Notes: a model not told the origin generated them from the letters alone. DNA of 64,000 bases from Pseudochrobactrum asaccharolyticum (GCF_003314995.1 NZ_QNRH01000004.1:416768-480767), one strand, 5' to 3'; numbered from the stretch's first letter, positions 25,594-35,029 are shown. Numbers and translations: made by a program.

Positions 25594-26799
25594 ATGGATC
25601 AACGATTACCCGTTACAGTGCTGTCCGGATTTTTAGGAGCCGGAAAAACCACCTTGCTCAATCATATTCTGAATAATCGTGAACAGGCGCGCGTTGCACT
25701 GATCGTTAATGATATGAGTGAAGTGAATATTGATGCTGCATTGCTGCGTGATGGTGGTGCCAATTTGTCCCGCACACAGGAGCAACTGGTTGAGCTGACC
25801 AATGGCTGTATCTGCTGCACATTGCGTGACGATCTTTTGCAAGAGGTGTCACAACTCGCCAAACAGGGGCGCTTTGATTATCTGCTGATTGAATCGACAG
25901 GTATTTCCGAACCTTTACCGGTGGCGTCGACCTTCGAGTTTCGGGATGAAGAGGGTTTCAGCTTGTCTGATATTGCACGGCTGGACACGATGGTAACGGT
26001 TGTGGACAGTGCTAATCTCTTGCGCGATTATGCTTCGCAGGACTTCCTGAAAGATCGCGGCGAAACAGCCGGAGAGGGCGATGAGCGCGGTTTGGTGGAT
26101 TTGCTGGTTGAACAGATAGAATTTGCTGATGTCGTGGTGCTGAATAAGATCAGCGAAGTGTCTCTTGAGCAAAAGCAGGATATTTATAAAATTATCCGTG
26201 CGCTCAATCCGGATTGCGATGTGGTAGAAGCCGATTTCGGGCAGGTGCCGTTAGCGCGGATTATGAAGACCGGACGGTTCAGTTTTGAAAAGGCCGAGCA
26301 ACATCCGCTATGGTTCAAAGAACTTTATGGTTTCAAAGATCATGTACCGGAGACAGAAGAATATGGCATCCGTTCGTTTGTTTATCGTGCACGTCGTCCG
26401 TTCGATCCGGCAAAGTTCCACGATTTTATTCAGGAGAGCTGGGCAGGGCTGATCCGCTCCAAAGGTTTTTTCTGGCTGGCGACACGTCCGCGCTATGTGG
26501 GGGAGTTAAGTCAGGCGGGTGCATTGTTGCGCACGGGCAAGCGCGGCCTGTGGTGGGCGTCAATTCCCAAGCAATATTGGCCGGAAGACGAGGGCTGGCG
26601 TCAGTCTATGCAGCCCTATCTTGATCCGTTCTGGGGTGATCGTCGGCAGGAACTGGTTTTTATAGGCACCGCAGCGCTGGACGAGGGGGCAATCTGTGCG
26701 GCCCTTGATGATTGTCTGGTCGAGGCTGATAATTTTGTGCCCGATGAATGGGCATCGCTTTATGATCCGTTTGAATCATGGGATCAGCGCGCAGCATAA
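25594..26799 (+). CDS. CobW/COG0523 GTP-binding metallochaperone, ZigA-like
   Basis: The 401-residue P-loop GTPase has Walker [16 protein letters not shown] (13-25), the CXCC metal motif in [12 protein letters not shown] and [21 protein letters not shown] and a VVLNKISEV (NKxD-like, D replaced by S) guanine motif follow. A CobW C-terminal domain (about 255-385) ends near WDQRAA. COG0523 proteins move Zn or other metals to client enzymes. The Zur box upstream points to zinc allocation under starvation. It lacks the His-rich stretch of some relatives. The NKIS variant of the guanine-specificity motif is common in this group. Confidence 0.9.
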   Translation: MDQRLPVTVLSGFLGAGKTTLLNHILNNREQARVALIVNDMSEVNIDAALLRDGGANLSRTQEQLVELTNGCICCTLRDDLLQEVSQLAKQGRFDYLLIESTGISEPLPVASTFEFRDEEGFSLSDIARLDTMVTVVDSANLLRDYASQDFLKDRGETAGEGDERGLVDLLVEQIEFADVVVLNKISEVSLEQKQDIYKIIRALNPDCDVVEADFGQVPLARIMKTGRFSFEKAEQHPLWFKELYGFKDHVPETEEYGIRSFVYRARRPFDPAKFHDFIQESWAGLIRSKGFFWLATRPRYVGELSQAGALLRTGKRGLWWASIPKQYWPEDEGWRQSMQPYLDPFWGDRRQELVFIGTAALDEGAICAALDDCLVEADNFVPDEWASLYDPFESWDQRAA

Positions 26800-26826
26800 G
26801 TTTATTATTGTAAAACAATATTCTAC

Positions 26827-26868
26827 GCCTTTGTGTGAAGAATTAGATTCACACAAAGGCACTGTGTT
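26827..26868 (+). terminator. Hairpin downstream of the CobW-type gene
   Basis: A 13-bp perfect stem (GCCTTTGTGTGAA at 26827-26839 with 26848-26860) has a short T-containing tail. It is probably a terminator. The space from here to about 27190 holds no gene; an inverted repeat TAAGTGTG with CACACTTA (27111-27143) is present. Confidence 0.7.
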
Positions 26869-27190
26869 TACTTCGGATCTAGTGCGTAGATTAACCCTGC
26901 GGTAGCCGGTTGTAATGCTTCGCTGATCGCAATAGGCAATAATTATCATTGCCGGTGGGAGACTCACCGCAAATGACTGATCTGCGGCTTTACGGTATTT
27001 TAAATGCGCATAGCATTTTATGGCTCTGACGACTTGAGAGAGGATTTTCTTTATTCGCTGTCATACAGTAGAAAATTTCGGTTTTTGTAAAAGATTCGCC
27101 TGCCATACATTAAGTGTGGTGGGCAATTTTTATTTCACACTTATGCACAGAAATCTGTTGACGAAATATGCAACCCAAGGTAGCTTTGTC

Positions 27191-27220
27191 CTTGTACTGA
27201 AAAGCATATTTTACCTATAT
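27191..27220 (+). promoter_or_regulatory. Sigma-70 promoter of a candidate sRNA
   Basis: CTTGTA (27191-27196) and CTATAT (27215-27220) are separated by 18 bases and resemble the alphaproteobacterial consensus CTTGAC-N17-CTATAT. A transcript would begin near 27227. Confidence 0.5.
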
Positions 27221-27226
27221 ATTTTA

Positions 27227-27365
27227 GATCAAAGCATAATATTTTTTTGAAATTAATTGCTTATGGAATAAGGGACGGGCAAGCTTCCTCTTTTATTATG
27301 GCCCGCCTGACGGTTCGCATATCGGACACTTTAACCCGGATCGATTTATGGTCCGGGTTTTTCTT
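27227..27365 (+). ncRNA. Candidate intergenic small RNA upstream of trpL
   Basis: A predicted promoter is followed about 140 bases later by a strong terminator, AACCCGGATCG-ATTTAT-GGTCCGGGTT then TTTTCTT (27333-27365). No open frame with a ribosome site lies between. A stem CGGGC with GCCCG (27276-27306 region) presents a pyrimidine-rich loop containing CUUCCUCUUUU, the type of loop that can pair with Shine-Dalgarno sequences. The family could not be identified. The evidence is architecture only. Confidence 0.5.
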
Positions 27366-27636
27366 GTATGTGCTATTGAATTGATTTTAATGGTATAATT
27401 TTGTTACTTAAAATATTTTTTGTATTTATATATGCTGAAGCGCTTTCTCGTTCGTCGGGCATCAACTGATATGTTTAACAAGAGGAACACGAGTGGTCTT
27501 GATTAATGCGGTTTATCTGATTGCTTGTTGTTGCATGTGACTATTGGGTGATTGATTATATAAGTAATTACAACTTTTAAGAGTGTTCTGCTTTTAAATA
27601 AAATTCTGAATGGACAGAAAAACACGACAATCGGTC

Positions 27637-27665
27637 TTGCATGCTTTGCTTTGCGGAGATAACAA
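27637..27665 (+). promoter_or_regulatory. Promoter of trpL-trpE
   Basis: TTGCAT (27637-27642), a 17-base spacer and TAACAA (27660-27665) place the transcription start at about 27672, the first base of the trpL start codon. A leaderless trpL is known from Sinorhizobium, so this agrees with family knowledge. Confidence 0.55.
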
Positions 27666-27671
27666 TAGGAC

Positions 27672-27722
27672 ATGATTAAGTTTACTTTTGCATCTCTTGT
27701 TTGGTGGTGGGCTCGCTTCTAG
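27672..27722 (+). CDS. trpL: trp operon leader peptide TrpL
   Basis: The 16-residue frame MIKFTFASLVWWWARF contains three consecutive Trp codons (TGG TGG TGG) and ends TAG. It lies 198 bases upstream of trpE and directly before an attenuator. This is the classic transcription-attenuation leader of rhizobial trpE(G). In Sinorhizobium the attenuated RNA and the peptide also act in trans. The predicted transcript starts at its ATG, so it is probably translated without a Shine-Dalgarno sequence. Confidence 0.93.
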   Translation: MIKFTFASLVWWWARF

Positions 27723-27756
27723 CGGCCAACGCAGACATTTGCATAAGTGTCATTCA

Positions 27757-27790
27757 GGTCGCTCAAGGTTTCACCGGGCGGCCATTTTCA
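27757..27790 (+). terminator. trp attenuator
   Basis: Stem GGTCGCTC (27757-27764) with GGGCGGCC (27776-27783), including two G-U pairs, is followed by ATTTTCATATTT. It stands where the terminator arm of a trp leader is expected. The antiterminator is probably formed by GCGGCC-containing sequence near 27722 pairing with the first arm. Confidence 0.75.
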
Positions 27791-27920
27791 TATTTAGCCC
27801 AGAAATCTTGTAGCTCCTGATCGTAATTTACGAAAACAGAGCAGAAATGCTCTTTTGAAAAACAGGTGCGAAACCCGCCATTTGGCATTATAGGGATCGC
27901 AACAACAGGAGCGGGCGATT

Positions 27921-30089
27921 ATGGCAAAGACTGCCGATCAGGATCAGCACGATTACAGAACGCAGGGCGGGGTCACCGTCGCGCGTCGCCGTCATGCGGT
28001 GGAATATAAAACGGCTATTGATAAGCGCATTGATGCGCTGGATACACGACGTGGCGCAGTTTTCTCTTCCAATTATGAATATCCGGGTCGTTATACGCGC
28101 TGGGATACCGCTATTATTGATCCGCCGCTGGTTATCACCTCCAAAGGCCGCTCAATGCGAATTGAAGCGCTGAACGCCCGTGGTGAAATATTGCTCGGTG
28201 GTATTCGCCCTGTTGTTGCAGCCTTGCAGGAAGTGACAATTAAAGCTGAGAGCGAACAGAAGCTTGAGCTGACTATTGCTGAGCCGACACGGCAATATAT
28301 GGAAGAAGAACGTTCGCGTATGCCGTCGGTATTCACCGTACTGCGTGAGATTGTAGCGCTGTTCTTTTCCGAGGAAGACAGCAACCTCGGTCTTTATGGT
28401 GCTTTTGGTTATGATCTGGCCTTCCAGTTTGAGCCGATCACCTACAAGCTGAAGCGTCCTGAAGATCAGCGTGATCTGGTTCTGTTTATTCCGGATGAAA
28501 TTCTTGTCGTTGACCATTATTCCGCTAAAGCGTGGGTCGACTCTTATGATTTTACCGTTGGTAATAAAAAAACCGATGGTTTGCCGCGTGAAACACCGGC
28601 AGATGAATTCAAAGCGGCTAAAACACTGGCAGCAAAAGGCGATCATCAAAAAGGCGAATATGCTGCTTTGGTTGAACGCGCCAAAGACAGCTTCAAATGC
28701 GGTGATCTTTTTGAGGTGGTACCGGGACAGATTTTCTATGAAAAATGCGAAAATCAGCCGTCAGCCATTTCCCGCAAGCTGAAAAGCATTAATCCGTCGC
28801 CATATTCTTTCTTCATCAATCTGGGTGATCAGGAATATCTGATCGGTGCTTCACCGGAAATGTTTGTGCGTGTGAATGGTCGTCGTATCGAAACCTGCCC
28901 GATCTCCGGCACCATCAAGCGTGGTGAGGATGCGATTTCAGATTCTGAGCAGATTCTGAAACTGCTTAATTCCAAAAAAGATGAATCCGAACTGACCATG
29001 TGTTCTGATGTGGATCGCAACGATAAAAGCCGTGTTTGTGAGCCGGAATCCGTGCGTGTGATCGGTCGCCGTCAGATCGAGATGTATTCCCGTCTGATCC
29101 ATACGGTTGACCATATTGAAGGCCGCTTGCGTGATGGCATGGATGCTTTTGACGGCTTCCTCAGCCATGCATGGGCAGTAACTGTTACCGGTGCGCCAAA
29201 GCTCTGGGCAATGCGCTTTATTGAAGAGAATGAACGCAGCCCGCGTGCATGGTATGGCGGTGCGGTAGGCATGATGCATTTCAATGGCGATATGAATACC
29301 GGCCTGACACTGCGCACTATTCGCATTAAAGATGGTGTGGCGCAGGTGCGGGCAGGGGCAACCTTGCTCTATGATTCAAATCCGCAGGAAGAAGAAGCCG
29401 AAACCGAATTGAAGGCATCGGCAATGCTGACCGCGATCCGCGAGGCACATATCAAGCCGGAATTGCAGGAGAAGGCGCAGTCTATGAAAGCAGGAACCGG
29501 AACGTCTGTTTTGCTGGTCGACCACGAAGATTCCTTCGTGCATACGCTTGCCAATTATTTCCGCCAGACCGGTGCAAATGTTGCAACAGTACGCTCGCCG
29601 GTGAGTGATGAAATTTTTGATCGCTTCAAACCGGATCTGGTAGTGCTTTCACCGGGGCCTGGCACGCCGAAAGATTTCGACTGCACCAACACGATCCGTA
29701 AAGCGCGTGAGCGCGATCTGCCGGTCTTCGGCGTCTGTCTGGGCTTGCAGGCACTGACGGAAGCCTATGGCGGTTCGCTGAAGCAGCTGGAAATTCCGAT
29801 GCATGGCAAGCCGTCACGCATCAAAATTCTGAAAAACGGCGTGGTCTTTGATGGTCTAGGTTCGGAAGTCACCGTTGGTCGCTACCATTCGCTCTATGCA
29901 GATAAAGCGACACTACCTGCAGATTTCACAATTACAGCGGAAACCGATGACGGTGTGATCATGGGGCTGGAGCATAAAAGCGAGCCGGTTGCGGCTGTGC
30001 AGTTCCATCCGGAATCAATCATGACGCTTGGCGGCAATGCCGGTATGCAGATGATTGAAAATGTGGTGTCAAAGCTCGTTAAAAAATAA
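27921..30089 (+). CDS. trpE: Fused anthranilate synthase TrpE-TrpG
   Basis: The 722-residue bifunctional enzyme converts chorismate and glutamine to anthranilate. The N-terminal TrpE part (about 1-505) has [53 protein letters not shown] and [16 protein letters not shown]. The C-terminal glutamine amidotransferase part (about 525-720) has [28 protein letters not shown], the catalytic Cys in [10 protein letters not shown], and the His-Glu pair in VQFHPESI. Fusion into one chain is typical of rhizobia and Brucella. Expression should be controlled by the upstream leader and attenuator. Confidence 0.97.
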   Translation: MAKTADQDQHDYRTQGGVTVARRRHAVEYKTAIDKRIDALDTRRGAVFSSNYEYPGRYTRWDTAIIDPPLVITSKGRSMRIEALNARGEILLGGIRPVVAALQEVTIKAESEQKLELTIAEPTRQYMEEERSRMPSVFTVLREIVALFFSEEDSNLGLYGAFGYDLAFQFEPITYKLKRPEDQRDLVLFIPDEILVVDHYSAKAWVDSYDFTVGNKKTDGLPRETPADEFKAAKTLAAKGDHQKGEYAALVERAKDSFKCGDLFEVVPGQIFYEKCENQPSAISRKLKSINPSPYSFFINLGDQEYLIGASPEMFVRVNGRRIETCPISGTIKRGEDAISDSEQILKLLNSKKDESELTMCSDVDRNDKSRVCEPESVRVIGRRQIEMYSRLIHTVDHIEGRLRDGMDAFDGFLSHAWAVTVTGAPKLWAMRFIEENERSPRAWYGGAVGMMHFNGDMNTGLTLRTIRIKDGVAQVRAGATLLYDSNPQEEEAETELKASAMLTAIREAHIKPELQEKAQSMKAGTGTSVLLVDHEDSFVHTLANYFRQTGANVATVRSPVSDEIFDRFKPDLVVLSPGPGTPKDFDCTNTIRKARERDLPVFGVCLGLQALTEAYGGSLKQLEIPMHGKPSRIKILKNGVVFDGLGSEVTVGRYHSLYADKATLPADFTITAETDDGVIMGLEHKSEPVAAVQFHPESIMTLGGNAGMQMIENVVSKLVKK

Positions 30090-30110
30090 GCATTGCTGAT
30101 GCTTAAAGAA

Positions 30111-30144
30111 AAAGCCGCAGATGAAAATCTGCGGCTTTTTTTTG
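30111..30144 (+). terminator. Terminator of trpE
   Basis: Stem AAAGCCGCAGAT-GAAA-ATCTGCGGCTTT is followed by T residues. Confidence 0.92.
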
Positions 30145-30150
30145 TTTTAC

Positions 30151-30202
30151 GCATTATCCTGGACTGTCCAAGTTGATCCAACTTGACTGTGAAATGCTCT
30201 AG
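30151..30202. repeat. Diverged RIME-like palindrome supplying a stop codon
   Basis: On the minus strand the element reads CTAGAGCATTTC, then AAGTTGGATCAACTT at its centre, then GATAATGC. This has the same layout as the first palindrome of the 105-bp repeats at 35691 and 37955. Its CTAGAGCAT edge contributes the TAG stop of the cation transporter at 30199-30201. Confidence 0.5.
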
Positions 30203-31107
30203 ATCCAGACCTCATCACCGGTGAAACTCACTGTAATCCAGCGTTGTGGGCCTGCGCCGCCGATTTCTTCTGCGATTTCTTCGCGAATAGCATCGAGTGT
30301 CGCGATGGATGCAATCGGGAAGTTGGCCGGCAGGACAATGTGAATTTCGATGAAACGTGCTCGGCCGATCTTGGCAACATAGCTGGCATATTTTTTGAAG
30401 CCGTGTTTGACCTTCATCTCATTGAGAATTTTGCGTACCCGCAAATCCATGCGCTCCGGCGTCACCAGCAAAATTTCCTTGAAGGCGGAGACGACGGTTT
30501 TCATCGGTACAAAAATCAGACCGGCAGAGAGAACCATCAGAATGGCCGGATCAACATAGGTTGTCCATTCCTGATAGCTGGTACCCTGTAATGCCCATGC
30601 AATGCTGAATGCAATCAGAAGAGCCAGAGTAATCAAAGCGGTCATCAGCCAGCTTTGTGTATCAAGCGCGATGAAGTTGGATTTCAGGCGTTTGTTGATT
30701 TTCTGCTGATAGACCATCATCGCAAAACAGATGACGCAAACAATGACGGCATAGATAATCGCCCAGTCAAAACTCAAATCTGTGCCGCCCTGAAGCAGGG
30801 TGCTGATAGCATTGACGAAAGCATAGAGACAGAAAAGGATGAGGACGACGCCGTTAAACGCCAGTACCAGTGGTTCAATATGCCAGAAACCATGCTGGAA
30901 ACGGCGTGTGCCTTCACTGGTCAGCAGGCGGGCAACAAACAGCGCAAGAATAGACATTGCGGCATCGGTGGAAGAGAACATGCCGTCAAAAATAACGGCG
31001 CTGGAGCCTGAGATCAGGCCGAAAACAATCCCGAATAGTCCGATAAAGATAGTTGCATATATTGATCGTCGTAAAATCAGTTGTTCAAAACGTGCAAGAC
31101 GTTGCAT
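30199..31107 (-). CDS. Cation diffusion facilitator family transporter
   Basis: The 302-residue inner-membrane protein has six hydrophobic segments and a C-terminal cytoplasmic ferredoxin-like domain (about 225-302). Candidate metal ligands are in TM2 (VIFDGMFSSTDAAMS) and TM5 (ALDTQSWLMTALIT), a D-rich CDF pattern. GRARFIEIHIVLP in the C-terminal domain is typical. It lacks a His-rich loop, so zinc, iron or manganese export cannot be told apart. Its stop codon lies at the border of a palindromic repeat. It is convergent with trpE. Confidence 0.87.
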   Translation of the reverse strand: MQRLARFEQLILRRSIYATIFIGLFGIVFGLISGSSAVIFDGMFSSTDAAMSILALFVARLLTSEGTRRFQHGFWHIEPLVLAFNGVVLILFCLYAFVNAISTLLQGGTDLSFDWAIIYAVIVCVICFAMMVYQQKINKRLKSNFIALDTQSWLMTALITLALLIAFSIAWALQGTSYQEWTTYVDPAILMVLSAGLIFVPMKTVVSAFKEILLVTPERMDLRVRKILNEMKVKHGFKKYASYVAKIGRARFIEIHIVLPANFPIASIATLDAIREEIAEEIGGAGPQRWITVSFTGDEVWI

Positions 31108-31685
31108 TTAAAGATACTGCCTTTGTAGAAACAGCAGCCGCTAAGAAACTGCAGGGCACAGAGACTTATACCGTGAAGCACGGTTTATGGCTGCTTCTTA
31201 AACTTTTTTGCATTCTGATGGCGCCGATCCGCAGGAGGTTGTGCTGACAACCAAAACAGAGGGCGGAGTGTTAATTTAAAACTGCGCACTGAAGAATAGC
31301 GCTTCTATATAGTATTTTGATGAAAAATGGAAGCTGAGGCACTTTTCTCGTGCTTTCAGAGCTTTGCTTTACTGATTCGTTTGAGCTGTTTTGACAAAAG
31401 TTTTTGCAAATGATTTGCAGTACAAATGATTTTAAGCCTCTGAATTTGCTGATTTATTGTTTTAATATGCCTGACTGAAAATCAGTTGCAACTGGACAAG
31501 AAAAACAAGCGAAAATTGACAGGTTTGGTACTTTAGAGATTTGGAATTGGCGCGTTTTGCGCTAAAGACGGTTAGTGCTTCAGCAGATTGCTGAACTGAA
31601 TTCATTTTCGATGATGGCGGCGCTGGATGACTGTTAAACAGTCTCCGCATAGGCCGCCGAATTTTATAAAACTGCAAAATTGTAA

Positions 31686-31741
31686 ATCTCCGGCTGTACC
31701 GTCGTTTCTCATCAGAACGGCGCAATACCATGTCCGGAGAT
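31686..31741 (+). promoter_or_regulatory. Stem-loop in the leader of the second CDF gene
   Basis: ATCTCCGG (31686-31693) pairs perfectly with CCGGAGAT (31734-31741), and an inner CCGT/ACGG pair lies inside. The 3' arm ends 5 bases before the AAGG ribosome site, so the structure could affect translation of the transporter. The remaining 31108-31685 stretch is AT-rich with no gene visible. Confidence 0.4.
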
Positions 31742-31757
31742 GTAAAAAGGTTTGGAT

Positions 31758-32666
31758 ATGGAAGCTAATCTGAGAATCCGGCGACTGGCTACGTGGACAA
31801 TTCCCGTATCCATTTTCGTCATGGGGCTTAAATATCTGGCCTATCTGCTCACTGGTTCTGTTGCGCTTTATTCTGATGCATTGGAATCCATTGTGAATGT
31901 TATCGCCTCTGTCGGTGCATGGTGGGCGATCACTGTCAGCATTATGCCCGCGGACAATAATCACCCGCACGGACACCATAAAGCGGAATATCTTTCAGCT
32001 GTGGTTGAAGGTGTGCTGATTGTTGTTGCTGCTCTGTTGATTGTGCATGAAGCATGGGGCGCTTTACAGAACCCGCGCACAATGGATGAACCATGGCTGG
32101 GACTTGGTATCAACCTGATTGCCGGTGTGATTAATATGGTCTGGGCTGGCATTTTGATCCGCGCAGGGCGTGCTGCAAAATCTCCGGCATTGCTGGCCGA
32201 CGGCAAGCATATCATGACTGACGTGGTGACCTCGGCCGGTGTGCTGGTTGGTCTGGTGGCGGCTATTGTCACCGGCTGGGCAATCCTTGATCCGCTGCTC
32301 GCTATCATCGTGGCAATCAACATTCTCTGGCAGGGCTGGCACGTTATCAATGCTTCCGTGCAAGGGTTGATGGATGTCGGGGTTGAGCCTGCCGAAGAAA
32401 TGCAAATGCGCGATATTATTTCCACTAATGCAGAAGGTGCGCTGGAAGTTCATGACCTGAAAACGCGTATTGCCGGACGGGTCACTTTCATTGAATTCCA
32501 TCTCGTCGTGGCGGCAGATATGACTGTTGGCGACTCGCATATTATCTGTGACCGCATCGAAGATGCGCTGCATGAAAAATATGAAAACTCGCAGGTTGTT
32601 ATTCATGTCGAGCCGGAAGATGAAGCCAAGTTACCTTTAGGAACGGCTGCTGTGCCTTTTGCCTGA
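31758..32666 (+). CDS. Cation diffusion facilitator family transporter
   Basis: The 302-residue protein is a second CDF exporter, only distantly like the one at 30199-31107. TM2 has LYSDALESIVNV, a loop has HPHGHHKAEYLS, and TM5 has ADGKHIMTDVVTSAG, giving the usual Asp/His metal site. The C-terminal domain carries VHDLKTRIAGRVTFIEFHLVV. The HPHGHHK loop suggests zinc or a similar divalent metal. The ATG at 31758 follows AAAAGG; an in-frame TTG at 31752 is less likely. A possible regulatory stem-loop precedes it. Confidence 0.9.
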   Translation: MEANLRIRRLATWTIPVSIFVMGLKYLAYLLTGSVALYSDALESIVNVIASVGAWWAITVSIMPADNNHPHGHHKAEYLSAVVEGVLIVVAALLIVHEAWGALQNPRTMDEPWLGLGINLIAGVINMVWAGILIRAGRAAKSPALLADGKHIMTDVVTSAGVLVGLVAAIVTGWAILDPLLAIIVAINILWQGWHVINASVQGLMDVGVEPAEEMQMRDIISTNAEGALEVHDLKTRIAGRVTFIEFHLVVAADMTVGDSHIICDRIEDALHEKYENSQVVIHVEPEDEAKLPLGTAAVPFA

Positions 32667-32696
32667 TGCTTTTGCAAGTTATTGATATAAAATAAT

Positions 32697-32736
32697 AAAA
32701 TGCTGCCGCTCAATTCTGTGTGGCAGCATTTTTTAT
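32697..32736 (+). terminator. Terminator of the second CDF gene
   Basis: Stem AAAATGCTGCC with GGCAGCATTTT is followed by TTATT. Confidence 0.9.
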
Positions 32737-32820
32737 TGGCGGTAAAAAACACAGGTAATTTTATTTCGTTTTCGGGGAAGTCTCTTGCAACTTGTTGCCA
32801 AGGCGTATAGCATTTGCCCC

Positions 32821-32958
32821 ATGAACAACGCGCATCAACATATCAGCTCTTTTATGAGCTTTGGAGCAGATCAGGGCTTTGCAGCCGCTGATACTTGCGC
32901 GCGTCCACTCTCGCTTCTACTTCTACTCGGCCTTAGCGGCGATCGCCGGGCTCGTTGA
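32821..32958 (+). CDS. Leucine-rich leader peptide of leuA
   Basis: An ATG at 32821 opens a 45-codon frame whose C-terminal part reads RPLSLLLLLGLSGDRRAR before TGA. Seven of eight leucines fall within 12 residues and two use the uncommon CTA codon, the pattern of an amino-acid-responsive leader. It lies 171 bases upstream of leuA, and a hairpin (32961-33002) begins just after its stop. A TTGCAA/TATAGC promoter at 32785-32811 would start the RNA within about 10 bases of the ATG, so it may be leaderless. An internal ATG at 32854 would give a shorter form. Confidence 0.75.
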   Translation: MNNAHQHISSFMSFGADQGFAAADTCARPLSLLLLLGLSGDRRAR

Positions 32959-32960
32959 TT

Positions 32961-33002
32961 GGAGCGTCCGGCGGTCGTACAGAGCCGTCAGACTCACGCT
33001 CC
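32961..33002 (+). promoter_or_regulatory. Hairpin in the leuA leader region
   Basis: GGAGCGT (32961-32967) pairs with ACGCTCC (32996-33002) around a GC-rich inner stem. No T-tract follows, so it may be an antiterminator or a pause hairpin, or it may control translation. Confidence 0.5.
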
Positions 33003-33129
33003 GGTCAAAGAATCCGTTTCGATTGTGCCCGATATTTCTGCATCCTCATTTCATAAATTGAGCAGACAGGGCGAGTATAAGTCAGCTGTTATCCGGTTAT
33101 AACAGTTGCAGTGCTGATGAGAGTTCAAA

Positions 33130-34836
33130 ATGACCAATATTGCTTCCGTTTCCAAGTCTTCCCGCAAAGGTATGCCGATTGCGGCAGAAAAGTATAACCC
33201 GTTCAGAACCACAATCTTGCAGGATCGCCAGTGGCCTTCAAAAATGATTGAAAAGGCTCCGATCTGGTGTTCTGTGGATTTGCGCGACGGTAATCAGGCG
33301 CTGATTGATCCGATGGGGCATGACCGCAAAGCCCGCATGTTCCAGTTGTTGCTGGATATGGGCTTTCCGGAAATCGAAATCGGCTTTCCTTCGGCTTCCC
33401 AGACAGATTTTGACTTCTGCCGCTGGTGCATTGAGCAGGGCAATGTGCCGGATGATGTGGATTTGCAGGTGCTGGTGCAGTGCCGTCCGGAGCTGATTAC
33501 CCGTACATTTGAAGCACTGGAAGGTGCGAATACCCCGATTATCCATTTCTACAATTCCACCAGTGAATTGCAGCGTCGCGTGGTATTCGGCAAGGATGTT
33601 AAAGGCATTAAGCAGATTGCGACCGATGCTGCTAAAATGATTATGGATATGGCTGCGAAAGCCGGTGGCGGTTATCGTTTCCAGTATTCGCCGGAAAGCT
33701 TTACCGGTACCGAGCTGGAAGTTGCGCTGGAAATCTGTAATGCGGTGACCGAAATCGTTAAACCGACAGCAGAAAACAAGCTGATCCTCAATCTGCCTTC
33801 CACTGTGGAAATGAACACCCCGAATGTTTATGCCGACCAGATCGAATGGATGTGCCGCAATCTCGATAATCGTGAAAACCTGATTATCTCGCTGCATCCG
33901 CATAATGACCGCGGTACGGGCATTGCTGCAACGGAACTGGGGCTGATGGCTGGTGCCGACCGTGTTGAAGGCACATTGTTCGGTAATGGTGAGCGTACCG
34001 GTAACGTGGATATTGTAACGCTGGCGCTGAACATGTTCACGCAGGGGATTGATCCTGAGCTGGACTGCTCGGACATCAACCGCATGAAAGAAGTATACGA
34101 ATATTCCAATCAGCTGGTGATTCCTGAGCGTCATCCATATGTCGGCGAACTGGTTTATACTGCTTTCTCCGGCTCCCATCAGGATGCGATCAATAAGGGT
34201 ATGAAAGCCAAAAAAGGTGCCAACTCACCGGTATGGGAAGTGCCTTATCTGCCGATTGACCCGCAGGATGTCGGCCGCTCTTATGAAGCGATTATCCGTA
34301 TTAACTCCCAGTCGGGTAAGGGCGGTATCGCTTATATCCTGCAGCAGGATTACGGTCTGAACATTCCGCGCAAAATGCAGGTAGAGTTCCGAGAAATCAT
34401 TCAGCAGATTACGGATGATGAAGGTAAGGAACTGCAGGCAGAGCGTATTTATGAAGAGTTCAAGAAAGCCTATGTGAGCCAGCCGGGTTCGCGTCTGGAA
34501 TTTGTTGATCACCACACTTTTGCAGATCCGGATAATAAAGCGGTCCGTATTATGCAGGCTGAGATCATTGATAATGGTGTGACCAAGACCATTGAAGGTC
34601 GCGGCACCGGACCGGTTGACGGCTTTATTGATGCCCTGTCAAAACATATCGGCATTGATATTTCGGTGGCAGACTATTCAGAACATTCGCTCCAGCGCGG
34701 TTCTGATGCTTCTGCGATCAGCTATGTGGAGCTTTCACATCCGAAAGGCGCGGTCTTCGGCGTCGGGGTCAACCATAATATTGTGACATCATCGCTTGCA
34801 GCGATTGTTTCTGCTGCGAACCGCCTGATCAAATAA
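33130..34836 (+). CDS. leuA: 2-isopropylmalate synthase (LeuA type 2)
   Basis: The 568-residue enzyme condenses acetyl-CoA with 2-ketoisovalerate, the first committed step of leucine synthesis. The TIM barrel opens with WCSVDLRDGNQAL (metal Asp, catalytic Arg), continues with IEIGFPSASQTDFDF, and has the metal HxH in SLHPHNDRGTG and FGNGERTGNVD. The C-terminal LeuA allosteric domain (about 430-568) provides leucine inhibition. The length and N-terminal extension (YNPFRTTILQDRQWPS) mark the type-2 group found in actinobacteria and many alphaproteobacteria. A leader peptide controls it in all likelihood. Confidence 0.96.
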   Translation: MTNIASVSKSSRKGMPIAAEKYNPFRTTILQDRQWPSKMIEKAPIWCSVDLRDGNQALIDPMGHDRKARMFQLLLDMGFPEIEIGFPSASQTDFDFCRWCIEQGNVPDDVDLQVLVQCRPELITRTFEALEGANTPIIHFYNSTSELQRRVVFGKDVKGIKQIATDAAKMIMDMAAKAGGGYRFQYSPESFTGTELEVALEICNAVTEIVKPTAENKLILNLPSTVEMNTPNVYADQIEWMCRNLDNRENLIISLHPHNDRGTGIAATELGLMAGADRVEGTLFGNGERTGNVDIVTLALNMFTQGIDPELDCSDINRMKEVYEYSNQLVIPERHPYVGELVYTAFSGSHQDAINKGMKAKKGANSPVWEVPYLPIDPQDVGRSYEAIIRINSQSGKGGIAYILQQDYGLNIPRKMQVEFREIIQQITDDEGKELQAERIYEEFKKAYVSQPGSRLEFVDHHTFADPDNKAVRIMQAEIIDNGVTKTIEGRGTGPVDGFIDALSKHIGIDISVADYSEHSLQRGSDASAISYVELSHPKGAVFGVGVNHNIVTSSLAAIVSAANRLIK

Positions 34837-34861
34837 GATCAGACTGAACAGAGATGAGATG

Positions 34862-34897
34862 AAAAGGCCTGAAACCATGCGGTTTCAGGCCTTTTTG
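34862..34897 (+). terminator. Terminator of leuA
   Basis: Stem AAAAGGCCTGAAACC-ATGC-GGTTTCAGGCC, then TTTTTG. Confidence 0.92.
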
Positions 34898-34924
34898 CTA
34901 TTATTCGGCCTTGCAGTATAAATG

Positions 34925-34968
34925 TTAGAGCGACCTTTGTGCGCCCAAGAGGGCACACGGCGCTTTAA
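34925..34968. repeat. RIME-like repeat, partial copy (second palindrome only)
   Basis: TTAGAGCGACCTTTGTG, a short spacer, then CACACGGCGCTTTAA matches the second half of the 105-bp elements at 35691 and 37955. The first palindrome is absent. Confidence 0.75.
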
Positions 34969-35029
34969 AGCCATAAAATCGCCACGCATATGACTGCCTG
35001 TAAATTGAAAGATCAGACAAGAGCGCGGC

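Noticed and set aside
31462..31731. 89-codon minus-strand frame upstream of the second CDF gene
   Set aside because: Its composition is unlike a real protein and no ribosome site is seen.
33238..34179. 313-codon frame antisense to leuA
   Set aside because: It has no domain or ribosome site and lies wholly inside leuA.
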